In this document: piece after piece, positions 35,055 through 44,500 of the stretch
Layout: the number at the start of each line of letters is the position of its first letter
Numbering within the stretch: position 1 is the stretch's first letter
Origin: Spirochaetales bacterium
Lineage (GTDB): Bacteria > Spirochaetota > Spirochaetia > Treponematales > UBA12059
Reading direction: 5' to 3'
Assembly: GCA_016926955.1 (NCBI GenBank)
Contig: JAFGNN010000025.1
Coordinates: 1-64,000 of the forward strand
DNA length: 64,000 nucleotides
The notes under the pieces: generated by a model
Told to the model about the DNA's origin: nothing
Seen by the model: only the letters and a program-made list of their open reading frames with translations
Database searches by the model: none
Translations under genes and position numbers: made by a program

Positions 35055-36544
35055 CACTCATTCTCCTCGATCGGTTCGCCGCGCGCGCGCGCGATGGCAC
35101 GTTTGTAGAGCTCCAGGTATTCCGTCGCGGCGCGGTCCCACGAGAACACCCGGCCCATGGCGCGCCTGCGCATGGCTTCGATGTGTTCACCCTTGTTGTA
35201 CCAGGCCCAGACCGCCCATCCGACAGTGTCGTAGATGGCGCGCGGAGTGAGGTCGTCGAAGACGAAGCCCGTCCCCTCGCCCGTGGCCTGCTCGTAGTTT
35301 TCGACCGTATCGGCGAGCCCGCCGGTCCGCCTGACGACGGGCAGGGTGCCGTAACGCAGGGAATACAGCTGAGAAAGCCCGCAGGGTTCGTAGCGGCTCG
35401 GCATGAGGAAGAAGTCCGCCCCCGCCTCGACCACGTGGGCGAGGCGCTCGTCCATGCCCACCCGCGCCTTGAAATTCGGCAGCCGCGCGGACAGGTTCGC
35501 GAGTTCGCGCTCGCACCAGGCCTCGCCGGAACCGAGCACGGCGAACTGCAGGTCCATCTCCGAGCAAAGCGGCCAGGCTGCCCCGTACATCGGGCCGAAA
35601 AGCTCGCCGATGCCCTTCTGGTCCGCGAGCCTGGAGATCATGGCAACGAGCGGCACGTCCGGGTTCTCGGGGAGCCCGAATTCCCGTTGGAGCGCGGCCT
35701 TGCACGCGGCCTTCCCCGTCAGGTCCGTCGCGTCGTAGCGCGCGGCAATGTGCGGGTCGGTCGCGGGGTTCCAGTCGCCCAAGTCCACCCCGTTCAGGAT
35801 GCCCACCAGGTCAGCGGAGCGCCAGCGGAGCAGCCCGTCGAGTCCGAAGCCGAAGTCGGCGGTCTGGATCTCGCGGGCATAGGTCGGCGACACGGTGGAA
35901 AGGGCATCCGCCATGGTCAGGCCCGCCTTGAGCAGGTTCAGGCGGCCGTAATGCTCGAAGCCCGCCTGGTCGAAGCGGTCCGGCGCGAGCCCAAGCCGCC
36001 CGAAGTCCGCGGCCGGGTACACGCCCTGATAGCCCAGGTTGTGGATGCTCAGGACCGAGGCGGTTTTATGGAAGAAAGGCAACTCGGCGGCCCGCGCCTC
36101 CGCGACGAGGACCGCCATGAGGGCGGTCGGCCAGTCGTGGGCATGCGCCACGTCGGGTTCCCATTCCAGAAGCCGGCAGAGTTCGAGCGCCCCGCGGCAG
36201 AGGAAGGCGTAGCGCAACGGGTTGTCGCGGAAATCGGTTTCGCCCGGCACCCCGTAGATGCCGTCCCGGCCGTAGAGGTCCTCGCGGTCGAGCAGGTAGA
36301 GCGTGCCGCCCGAATCCTCCAGCAGCGCGGAATACACGACCGCGTCCGGTTCGCCGAAGCCGGCACCCACGCGGAGTCCAGTATCCTCGAGCGCCCCGCG
36401 GTCGACGCGGTAATAGCGGGGCATGACCACCTTGAGCTCGTGGCCCGCGCGAGCGAGCGCCTCCGAGAGGGCTCCGACGGCGTCCGCCAGCCCTCCGGCC
36501 TTGGCCCAGGGAGCGACCTCGCTCGATACCATGAGGATCCTCAC
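35054..36544 (-). CDS. glgA: Glycogen synthase (ADP-glucose type)
   Basis: A 496-residue GT5 glycosyltransferase that extends alpha-1,4-glucan chains using ADP-glucose. The N-terminal signature KAGGLADAVGALSEAL (the KxGGL nucleotide-sugar motif), HAHDW, and SIHNLGYQGVYP are present. The C-terminal half has LNGVDLGDWNPATD, ISRLADQKGIGEL, SRYEPCGLSQLYSLRYGTLPVVRRTGGLADTV with the retaining-GT E-x7-E motif. The GTG start (VRILMVSSEVAPW) is selected because GGAGG lies six bases upstream and because the family begins exactly here; the 100-residue extension in the track is repeat-derived. First gene of a three-gene coupled cluster. Confidence 0.95.
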   Translation of the reverse strand: MRILMVSSEVAPWAKAGGLADAVGALSEALARAGHELKVVMPRYYRVDRGALEDTGLRVGAGFGEPDAVVYSALLEDSGGTLYLLDREDLYGRDGIYGVPGETDFRDNPLRYAFLCRGALELCRLLEWEPDVAHAHDWPTALMAVLVAEARAAELPFFHKTASVLSIHNLGYQGVYPAADFGRLGLAPDRFDQAGFEHYGRLNLLKAGLTMADALSTVSPTYAREIQTADFGFGLDGLLRWRSADLVGILNGVDLGDWNPATDPHIAARYDATDLTGKAACKAALQREFGLPENPDVPLVAMISRLADQKGIGELFGPMYGAAWPLCSEMDLQFAVLGSGEAWCERELANLSARLPNFKARVGMDERLAHVVEAGADFFLMPSRYEPCGLSQLYSLRYGTLPVVRRTGGLADTVENYEQATGEGTGFVFDDLTPRAIYDTVGWAVWAWYNKGEHIEAMRRRAMGRVFSWDRAATEYLELYKRAIARARGEPIEENE

Positions 36545-36597
36545 CGAGAGCCTCCAATCAGCGCGATCGCGCACGTTTTCAAGGATTACAGAGGACA

Positions 36598-36627
36598 ATT
36601 TTACCGCGCAGGCGCCCCGATCGGCAA
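36598..36627 (-). promoter_or_regulatory. Sigma-70-type promoter for glgA
   Basis: On the minus strand, TTGCCG and TAAAAT are separated by 18 bases, about 54 bases upstream of the GTG. Confidence 0.5.
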
Positions 36628-36661
36628 GGGCGGCGAAGGCTTGCACCCACACCGATGCGGC

Positions 36662-36763
36662 GAGGGGCGTTATCATGGCCGGCCAGCGGGGGTCCTGTCG
36701 CGGGAAAACACGCTCCCTCCGCTGCGCTTCGGGAGTGCGTTGTCCCGCGCCACCCCCCGCGTC
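36662..36763 (+). repeat. Composite intergenic repeat, copy B, with nested 75-nt hairpin
   Basis: GAGGGGCGTTATC (36663-36675) is followed after 11 bases by GCGGGGGTCCTGTCG (36686) and ends in CGCCACCCCCCGC (36760). Its second stem is GCGGGA/TCCCGC where copy A has GAGAAAAA/TTTTTCTC, so the bases differ but pairing is kept. Confidence 0.8.
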
Positions 36764-37287
36764 GCCGTTTCGACAATGCCCAGCGCCGGATCGGGTCAAC
36801 CGCACGCCGCCATTGCGGACCATGCCCTTTTCGAGTGCGTTGCCATCAACCACGACGCTCTCGCCGGCCTGCTTGGCAGATGACGGCCCTGCCCCACGAT
36901 AACGGCACCGCCCTCGAGCGGATTACCGGCCCCGCCAAAACTCAGGCGGGCCGGCGTGCATGGGCTAACCCGGCGTGAGCGCCTCGCGGAAAATGGCAGG
37001 ACGGCGGGTGACGAGCGAAAGCGCGGACCGACCCCGAAGCGGGTCGGCCTGTGCTTTCGCTTGTCAGGCCCCGCCCTACAAGGTTTAGATAACGCCCTTC
37101 GCCGGTCTTCCCGCAATGCACTCTTGCATGCGCCGTCGACCTTTGGCGGCGCCGCGAAGAAGCAGGCGTGGCCCGAGGGGCGCGCAACGCGAGCTTCCGG
37201 GCATGGCCCGCGTTTTCCTCCCCTTCCCTCCCGAATCCCGAACGCGTAAAATCGCGGCAACGTCATCGAAGAGCGAGGAGCCGCGCC
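36764..37287. other. Intergenic region with composite repeat copy D on the minus strand
   Basis: No gene that I can support. A nested hairpin at 37003-37075 has outer stem GGCGGG/CCCGCC, a 13-bp second stem GACGAGCGAAAGC/GCTTTCGCTTGTC with one G-T pair, and inner stem CCGACCC/GGGTCGG. Read on the minus strand it follows CGGCGAAGGGCGTTATC (37088-37104) by 13 bases and is trailed by a block similar to the 42-base block of copies A and C. TAAAAT at 37247-37252 is a possible -10 element for the DUF362 gene, without a good -35. Confidence 0.6.
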
Positions 37288-38415
37288 ATGCCCGTACCCG
37301 TCCATTTCGCCGACCTGCGTTCGCGCTCGACGCGGACCAACACCGAATCGAAGATCGCGCGCCTGTGCGACGCGGCGGGGCTGTCCGCGGCGGTCGCGAA
37401 AGGCGACCTGGTGGCCATCAAGATCCATTTCGGCGAACCGGGGAACCACACCTTCGTGCCGCCCTGGTTCGCGCGCGTCGTGGCGGACAAGGTGCGCGAG
37501 GCGGGAGGACGTCCCTTTTTCGCCGACACGAACACGCTCTACAAGGGCGGGCGCTCGGACGCGCAGGTACACCTGGAAAGCGCGGCGCGGCACGGCTTCG
37601 TGCCCGAGGTGCTCGGCGCGCCGGTGCTGATCGCCGACGGCCTGAAAGGCTCCGACTGGCGCGAGGTGCCGGTGGACGGGAAGTGGTTCAAGGCGGCGAA
37701 GGTCGCGGGCGGCTTCCTCGACGCGGACGCCATGATCGTCATCAGCCACGTGAAGGGCCACGGCATGGCGGGCTTCGGCGGCGCCATCAAGAACATCGCC
37801 ATGGGCTGCTCGCCGCCCGCGGGAAAGCGCGAGCAGCACTGCATGAAGTTCGAGGTGCGGAGCGCCAAGTGCACCGCCTGCGGCGCGTGCATCGAGTGGT
37901 GCCCCACGGGCGCGCTCGGCCGCGAGGGCGGAGACCCGTCCGACCGGAAGGCGAAGGCCCTGGTGGACAAGGCGAAGTGCATCGGCTGCGGCGAATGCCT
38001 TTTGCATTGCAAGTTCGACGCCATCGGCATGGACTGGAACGCGGACATCCCGGAGTTCACCGAGAAGATGACCGAGTACGCGCTGGCCGCCCTGCACGGC
38101 AAGAAGGGAAAAGCCTTCTTCCTCAACTTCGTGACGGACGTGATTCCCGACTGCGACTGCACGCCCTGGAGCGACGCGGCGGTCGTGCCGGACCAGGGCA
38201 TCCTGGCGTCCACCGACCCCGTGGCGATCGACGCGGCGAGCGTGGACCTGGTGCGCGCCGCTCCGGTCGCGCGCGGCTCGGCCCTCGAGGGCAAGGCGGA
38301 GGCGGGCGACGACAAGTTCGCCGCCCTGCACCCCGAGAGCCGCGGCCTCCTGCAACTGGAGCACGGCGAGAAAATCGGCTTAGGCTCCCGCGATTACGAG
38401 CTCAAGCCCCTATAA
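37288..38415 (+). CDS. DUF362 protein with two 4Fe-4S clusters
   Basis: A 375-residue protein of the DUF362 family with an inserted bacterial ferredoxin module. Two complete cluster motifs are visible: CTACGACIEWCPTGA near 195-209 and CIGCGECLLHCKFDA near 231-245. The family core is recognised by IKIHFGEPGNHTFVPPWF and SHVKGHGMAGFGGAIKNIAMGC. DUF362 ferredoxins probably take part in electron transfer, but the precise role is unknown. GAGGAG lies upstream of the ATG; the larger ORFs overlapping it are shadows. The next element, a CCACGGAGG hairpin, begins 6 bases after the stop and separates it from the convergent giant gene. Confidence 0.9.
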   Translation: MPVPVHFADLRSRSTRTNTESKIARLCDAAGLSAAVAKGDLVAIKIHFGEPGNHTFVPPWFARVVADKVREAGGRPFFADTNTLYKGGRSDAQVHLESAARHGFVPEVLGAPVLIADGLKGSDWREVPVDGKWFKAAKVAGGFLDADAMIVISHVKGHGMAGFGGAIKNIAMGCSPPAGKREQHCMKFEVRSAKCTACGACIEWCPTGALGREGGDPSDRKAKALVDKAKCIGCGECLLHCKFDAIGMDWNADIPEFTEKMTEYALAALHGKKGKAFFLNFVTDVIPDCDCTPWSDAAVVPDQGILASTDPVAIDAASVDLVRAAPVARGSALEGKAEAGDDKFAALHPESRGLLQLEHGEKIGLGSRDYELKPL

Positions 38416-38421
38416 CCAACA

Positions 38422-38526
38422 AGACCACGGAGGCACGGAGTCGGGGAGATAGGAGGGAGGAAGAACGATTCAGGGATTGTACCCCTCCTCGTTCTTCTCC
38501 CTCTTTCCTCCGTGCCTCCGTGGTTT
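38422..38526. repeat. CCACGGAGG hairpin element, copy 7
   Basis: Left arm ACCACGGAGGCACGGAG and right arm CTCCGTGCCTCCGTGGT. It fills the 116-base gap between two convergent stop codons almost completely, 6 bases from one and 5 bases from the other. Confidence 0.92.
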
Positions 38527-38531
38527 CTTTT

Positions 38532-41500
38532 CTACGGATTCTTCACGACGAGGACCTTGCGGATCTCGTCGAGGCCGGGGCCGACGATGCGGATGAAGTA
38601 GGCGCCGCGCGCTACCGGGTTTCCGGCGGCGTTGCGGCCGTCCCAGACGTCCGTGTAGTCGCCCGGCTGCCGCGTGCCGCGATAGAGCGCGCGCACCACG
38701 TCGCCGTCCAGGGTCAGCACCAGCACCGTCACCCGCCCCGCCTCCGCGAGCGTGTAATTGAGCCGTACCGTCTCGCCCTTTCCGGGGTCGATGACATTGT
38801 TCATGACGGTGACGCCGCCCTTCTGCGGCTCGATGTCGCGGATGCGCAGGGTGAAGGGCCGGACCAGGCGGTACCAGTCGGGCGGCAGCGCCGCGGATCC
38901 CGGCGTCATCTCGAGCCGCCCCGCGTAGAGATCCGTCGGCGCTCCGGCCAGGCGGAACCAGAAATCGAAGGTCGAGGGCGAGCGGACTTCCGGATCGCCC
39001 GCCGCGAAGGACGCGCCCCAGAGATCATCGCCGGCCGCACCCCCCGCGAAGGCGGCCGTATCGTCGAGGACGACGGGACCGGAAGGCGTTCCGCCCTCCA
39101 CAACAGTGTTCGGATACGCGGCGAGGCCCGAGAAATCGGTCTCGAGGAATTCCGGCAGCCAGATGCCCGGCGTCGCCGATACGAAGCGCGTCGCGACATT
39201 CGAGTCGTAGATGAGCTCCAGGCTGCCGAGTCCCAACGCCGGATTGGTCCTCACCGCCAGGTCCCAGTCTTGGTCCCGCAGCCACTGCGAACCGTCGAAG
39301 GCGCGCACCAGGCCGAGCGTGCTCCGCGCCGCCTCGAGGGGCGTCAGCGCCTCGTACTCCGCCGTCGTGCCGGGGAAGGCGGCCTCGTCCTTGGCCCAGC
39401 TCGGCCAGGCGAACCAGGAGTCCGGGTTGGCCGCGCTCCAGGAGCCTGCCAGGGCCGGCGTCGGCGGGACGGAGACGAGGAGGTCGGACAGGCGATGGAC
39501 GTTCTTCCCGCCGCGGCCCAGCTCGAAGGGGGGGCGCGTGATCGGGGCTATATCTGGCGCGTCTCCAAACGCGGCATACGTGTTGGGGTCCGCCAGATAT
39601 CCCGTGGCCGGATCAGGATAGGTCGGCTCCGGAGCGCCCGGATAGAGGACGCTGTACGCGGGCAACCAGAGCGGCGGCAAACCTTCGTCGCGGGTGCTGG
39701 CTTCAGCGCTCAAGGTAAAGCCTCCGCTTGCGAGATCGCCGCTCGAGCGGATGCCGAGAGAGGCTACGCCTTCGAACGCGCCGGGGCCGCCACCGTCGAA
39801 GATCGGGGTGAACGGGGATCCGCCGAAATCCGCGGCATCGAGAGTCCCGCCGGCAGATTTCACGACCTTTTCGGAGAAGCGGATGTAAGTGCCGTCGTTG
39901 CCGGGAATGCTGAGCGTATGGGCGATGATCGGCCACGCGGTGTCGCCGGGAGTCATGTAGTCGGTGTCGCCCGTTTCAAGCGTTCCGAATTGCTGGCTTC
40001 CGGTAGCTTCGTCCCTGAGGCTGACCATGAGATACTCGGGCGGAACTCTCCATCGGGGCGTGCTTCCCGTATCAAGGAAGGGCTTTTCCACCAGGTATAC
40101 ATACAAGGTAACGCCGGCCGCGGGGCGTTCGAATCCGTTCACGCCTTCCGATCTGTCGATTTCATATCCCTCGACCTCGATGTCGAAATTGGTGAAATCG
40201 TTGCCGATCGCCGCTTCCGTCGTGATGCGCAGCCTGTCGATCTTGCCGTCGTAATCGCGGTCCTCGGTATAGCTGTACAGGGCGTACAGCTTGTCGAGCC
40301 ACTTATAGTCCCACTGAGGCGGCAGCTGGTAGCCAGCCACCACGTTCGGCGGGATGCCGACGGGGTTAGACCGGGCGTTGCTGTACCAGACATCGACGTG
40401 TTCCATGTCGAGGAAGGCGCCGGGCACCAGGTCGAAGAACCAGAAGTGCTCATCGTCACCCGCCCCGGGAGCGGGTACGCCCGGCGTTCCGGCGATAAGG
40501 GTCAAACGATCGAGACGGATCGGCTGAACGAGGCTGCCCCTCACCCGGAAAATGCCTCCGGGCACGATGCGCTGTGTGATCGCCGCCGCCGTGTTCTCGA
40601 AGCGGATCTCGATGCCCGGCACCGTGCACGAGAACACGTACCATGCGTTGTTGCCGCGGACCTCGATGATGCCGGAGCTCTTGTCGAAGGCGACCGTGCC
40701 GGCCCGCGAAACGAAGCCCGCGAAACCGACGTCGTTGCGCCAGTTCCCGGAGACGGCGATGCCGTGGTCGGAGGCCGATACGTCGAGGACGCCGGACTGG
40801 ACGCGGAGATCGCTGCCGACGGCAATCGGTGCTTCCAGCGAGTGCACGCCCGCGCCCGTCCCGGCGACGCGAAGGTCGAAGTAGCTTCCTGCGGCGAAGC
40901 CGGCCGTGAACACGAGGCTCGCCGGGTCGGTACCGTAGTACTCGGTGATGCCAGAATCGACATCGAAGACGGTGAAGTCGTGCGTTGCCTGCGTGCCCGT
41001 CAGCCTGAGTACGCCGGGCGCGAGCGGCGCGCCGTTCGAGAGCGTGCCGATCGTGAAGCCCGAGGCGCCGAGGTCGACGGTCGCGCCCGAGGCGACGGCG
41101 AGCGTGCCGGCCGCGGAGTCCACCAGCGACGCGTCGATGGTAAGGTCGTTGTCGAGCGCGCCGTTCGCGTCGGCGACCGAGGCGTTGCCGCTCGCGTTCG
41201 ACACGTTCACCGTGCCGGTGAAGGCGAGCTGTCCCGCAAGGCCGGCGTTCAGAGTCAGGACGCCGCCGAGCGACAGGTCGTCGAGCTCGATGTCATGCGT
41301 CGCCAGTCCGTCCGTGCGCACGACGCCGCGGAAGAGGTTGGTCCCCGCCGCCTGCGAGCCGAGGCCGCCGCGGAAGAGGAAGTCGTCGGCATCAGCGTCG
41401 CCGAGCGTCACGGCGCCCGAATTGATGAAGTCGACGCGCTGCGCGATGTCGCAACCCGCGTTCATGGTGACGGCGTAGGCTTCCGCGAAGGTGACGAGGT

Positions 41501-44500
41501 CGTCGATGGCGACGGCTCCGGTGAACGTGACCGCGCCGGTCGCGCCGGCCGCGTTCTGCAGGGTGAGCGAGAAAGCGCCCGTCACCGCGGCGAAGCCGGT
41601 GGTGGCCGAGCCCGAACGCGTCACGGCGTCCGCGGCGAGCGTCGTGCCCGTGGCGCCGAAGTCGATGGCCGCGTTCGCGCTGCGGACGGTGCCGGCCAGC
41701 GATTTCGGGCCGGACGTAGCGGTGACGCCGCCGGTCAGCAGAAGGTCGTCAGCCGCGTCGTCGCCCAGGGTCGTCGTGCCGGTATTCAGGAAGGAGACTG
41801 GTTGGGCGACCGAGCCGCCCGCGAGGAGCCGGACCGCGTAGGCCCGGCCGAAGGTGACGAGGTCGGCCAGGTCCACGGAGCCTGCGAAGCTTACGGTACC
41901 GGTCGCGGTCGCGACGTCCTCCTGGACGGTGAGCGCGTAGGCGACCGGATCGCCTGAGACCGTGAGCGAGAAATCGGTCGCGGCGGCGCCGGATACGACC
42001 TGCGCCGCCTGGGTCAGCACCACGTCGTCGCCGAAGCTGATCGACTGGTCCTGCGTCCGGACCGAAGGTCCAAGCCTCGTCGTGCCGCCCGCGTCGGTCG
42101 TGAGGGCGCCGAGCCTGACCGATCCGCCCACCGCCTGCGCGAAGGTGGTAGTCCCGCCGGAATTGACCGTCAATCCCTGCGAGCCCGGCGCCGTCGCGTC
42201 CACCGTCTGGTCGAAGCTCACGTTCCCGGCGCCGGCCGATACGGCGATCGTGGCGCCAAGCGTGACGGGACGGTAGAAGCGGACCGGGCTGCCGGCCGTC
42301 GTGACGTTCGCGGAGATTGCGAGCGCGCCTGCGCCGATCGAGCCGAAGGAAACCGGGGCCGCCCCGCTCGCGCTGATCGTGCCGGCCGCCGAGACGGACG
42401 TGCCGCTTGCCGAATCGACGCTCACCGTGCCGGTCGCGGTCGAAACGGCGGCCGCGAGCGAGAGGGTCGAGGCCTGCGACTCGAGCGCGATGGCGCCGCT
42501 CGTTGTTGCAACCGTTCCCGAGACGACCAGGGTGCCGCCGCTCGAGCGCGCGCTCAGCGCGCCCGTTCCGGACGACAGGGCGGAACCGACGATGACGTTG
42601 CCTGAGTGGACGATGGAAAGCGGCGCGTCCGTCGTGGTGATCGTCGCGCCTGAGTTGTCGAAGCCGGTGCCCGTGGAGGAAAAGCCGCCGGGCGCCGTGA
42701 CAGGGCCGTTCAGGTCGACGGGGCCGCCCGCCGCGATGGCGACCGAGGCCGCGTCGATGCCGAAGGAGGCGACGAGCCCCGCGTTTGCGGAAAGGACCGA
42801 GAGCGCGCCGAGAGGCGTCCCGCCGACCGTGCCCGAGAAGAGCACGGAGCCTGCGCCGGCCGTGACCGCCAGGTCGTCCGCGCCCGGGCTCGTCCCGTCC
42901 AGGGTCGAGGCGAACAAGACGCCGCCCGTCGCGCCTATGGCCAGGTCGGCGTCGAGCCTCGCGGCGTCGGACACCGCGAGCGCGCCGCTCCCCAGGGCTA
43001 TCGACTGCGCGATGCCGGACCCTTCGACGAAGGCCACGCCCGCCGCTCCGGAATCGAGCGTCAGGCTCCGGTTCCCGGTCGCGGCCAGGTAGTCGTTGCG
43101 CACGAAGACGGCGCCGTCCGACAGTACTGAAAGGTCGTAGCCGTCCGCGTCCACCGCTCCGAGCGAGTTGCCGACGTGGATAGCCCCGGCGTGCGTCGCG
43201 CGGCCGAGCGTGAAGCTGCCTGCCACGATATTCGCGAAGTCCGAGTCGATGTAGACGTCGGTGGCGAGCGCAGGATCGTCCGTCGGCGCGAATTCGACCG
43301 AGAGCGCCGTCGTGCGGGGCGCTATGCTCAGATTCGCCGTGCCGGCGCTGATCGTGTTGGCGCCGCCGAGCGAAAGGCCGTCGACATAGAGCTCGATATC
43401 CCGATTGACGGTGGACGCGTCGACGCTCGCGGAGAAGGAAAGGGAAGCCGTGGACACGAACAGGTTGGTGCCCGCCGCGGCCCCCGTCAGCGTCACGTCG
43501 CCGTTCAAGGCCACGACGCCGGCGCCGTGCGTCGTCACGGAGAGCGGCTGGTTGCCGGCGACGGTCGAGGCGAAGGCGACGCCCGAGTCATTCGCGCTGG
43601 TCGCGATCGAGACGGCCCCGCCTGAGAGCGTGACCGCATTCCCGAACGACACGGCCTGATTGGAGGCCAGCGAAAGCCCGTCGAGCGTCGCGGCGCCGGA
43701 AAGCGTCGTGCCCGTGTCGCCCGCGAGGACTTGCCCGAAATTCGCGTCGCCGCGGAACACGGCAAGCCCCGGAATCGTAAAGCCGGAATTCGCGTCGACG
43801 CTGCCGGCGAATTCGACCGGGCCCGTCGTGCCCGTCGTGTCGAGCGCGGGGCCGATCCCTGAGCCGAGGTTGCCCGGGGCCGTGCCGTCGCCGACCGCAC
43901 CCGTCACGAGCACGGTGCCCGTTCCGGCGCTGACGAGCAGGTCGTGGGCGCCGCCGAGGCCGGCCAGCTGCACGGTGCCCGCGCCCGTATCCGTATCGAT
44001 GGAGGAGTCGCCCGAGAGCGCGAGGACGCCGAAGGCGACGCCCGCGTTCGCCGTCGAGAGCGCTCCGTTCAGTTCGGTGCTTCCCGCCGTGTGGGATATC
44101 CCCCCCGTGAAGACGAGCGCGTCGGCGCCGTCGCCGAGGACGAGGGCGCCGGAATTCAGGAAGGCGTGTCCCACATCGACCGTAGTCGATGCGCCGCGGA
44201 AGGCGATGGCGTAATTCGAGGAGAAGCTGACGAGGGACGCCACGGCGAGGTCGCCCGAGAAGGCGATCGCCCCGGTCTGCGTGCCGGAACCGAGCGAGAG
44301 GGCGTAGGACGCCGCGCCGTCCGTAAGGGACGCGACGGCGATGCTGCCGGAGCCGCTCCGCAGCGTCGCGTTCGCGCCCATCGTCGTCGGCCCGAGATCC
44401 ATGGCCGAGTCCGTCGTCGAAACGATTCCCGCCAGGCCGGTCGTGAACGGACCCGTCGTCGTGTCGAGGCCAGCCGCGAACGACAGCGCATCGGCCGCGC

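Noticed and set aside
29594-37104. Composite repeats as integron attC sites (GCGTTATC resembles an attC core)
   Set aside because: The nested hairpin lies on the wrong side of the GTTATC motif, no matching complementary core was found at the other end, and no integrase is in the window. It remains worth testing with an attC model.
37116-41957. A 1,613-codon plus-strand ORF and other long ORFs opposite the giant gene (for example 46177-48738)
   Set aside because: They are antisense shadows kept open by high GC and the repetitive codons of the 4,198-codon gene. Their translations are Arg/Gly/Ala-rich, have no domain, and run through the repeat element at 38422 and the end of the DUF362 gene.
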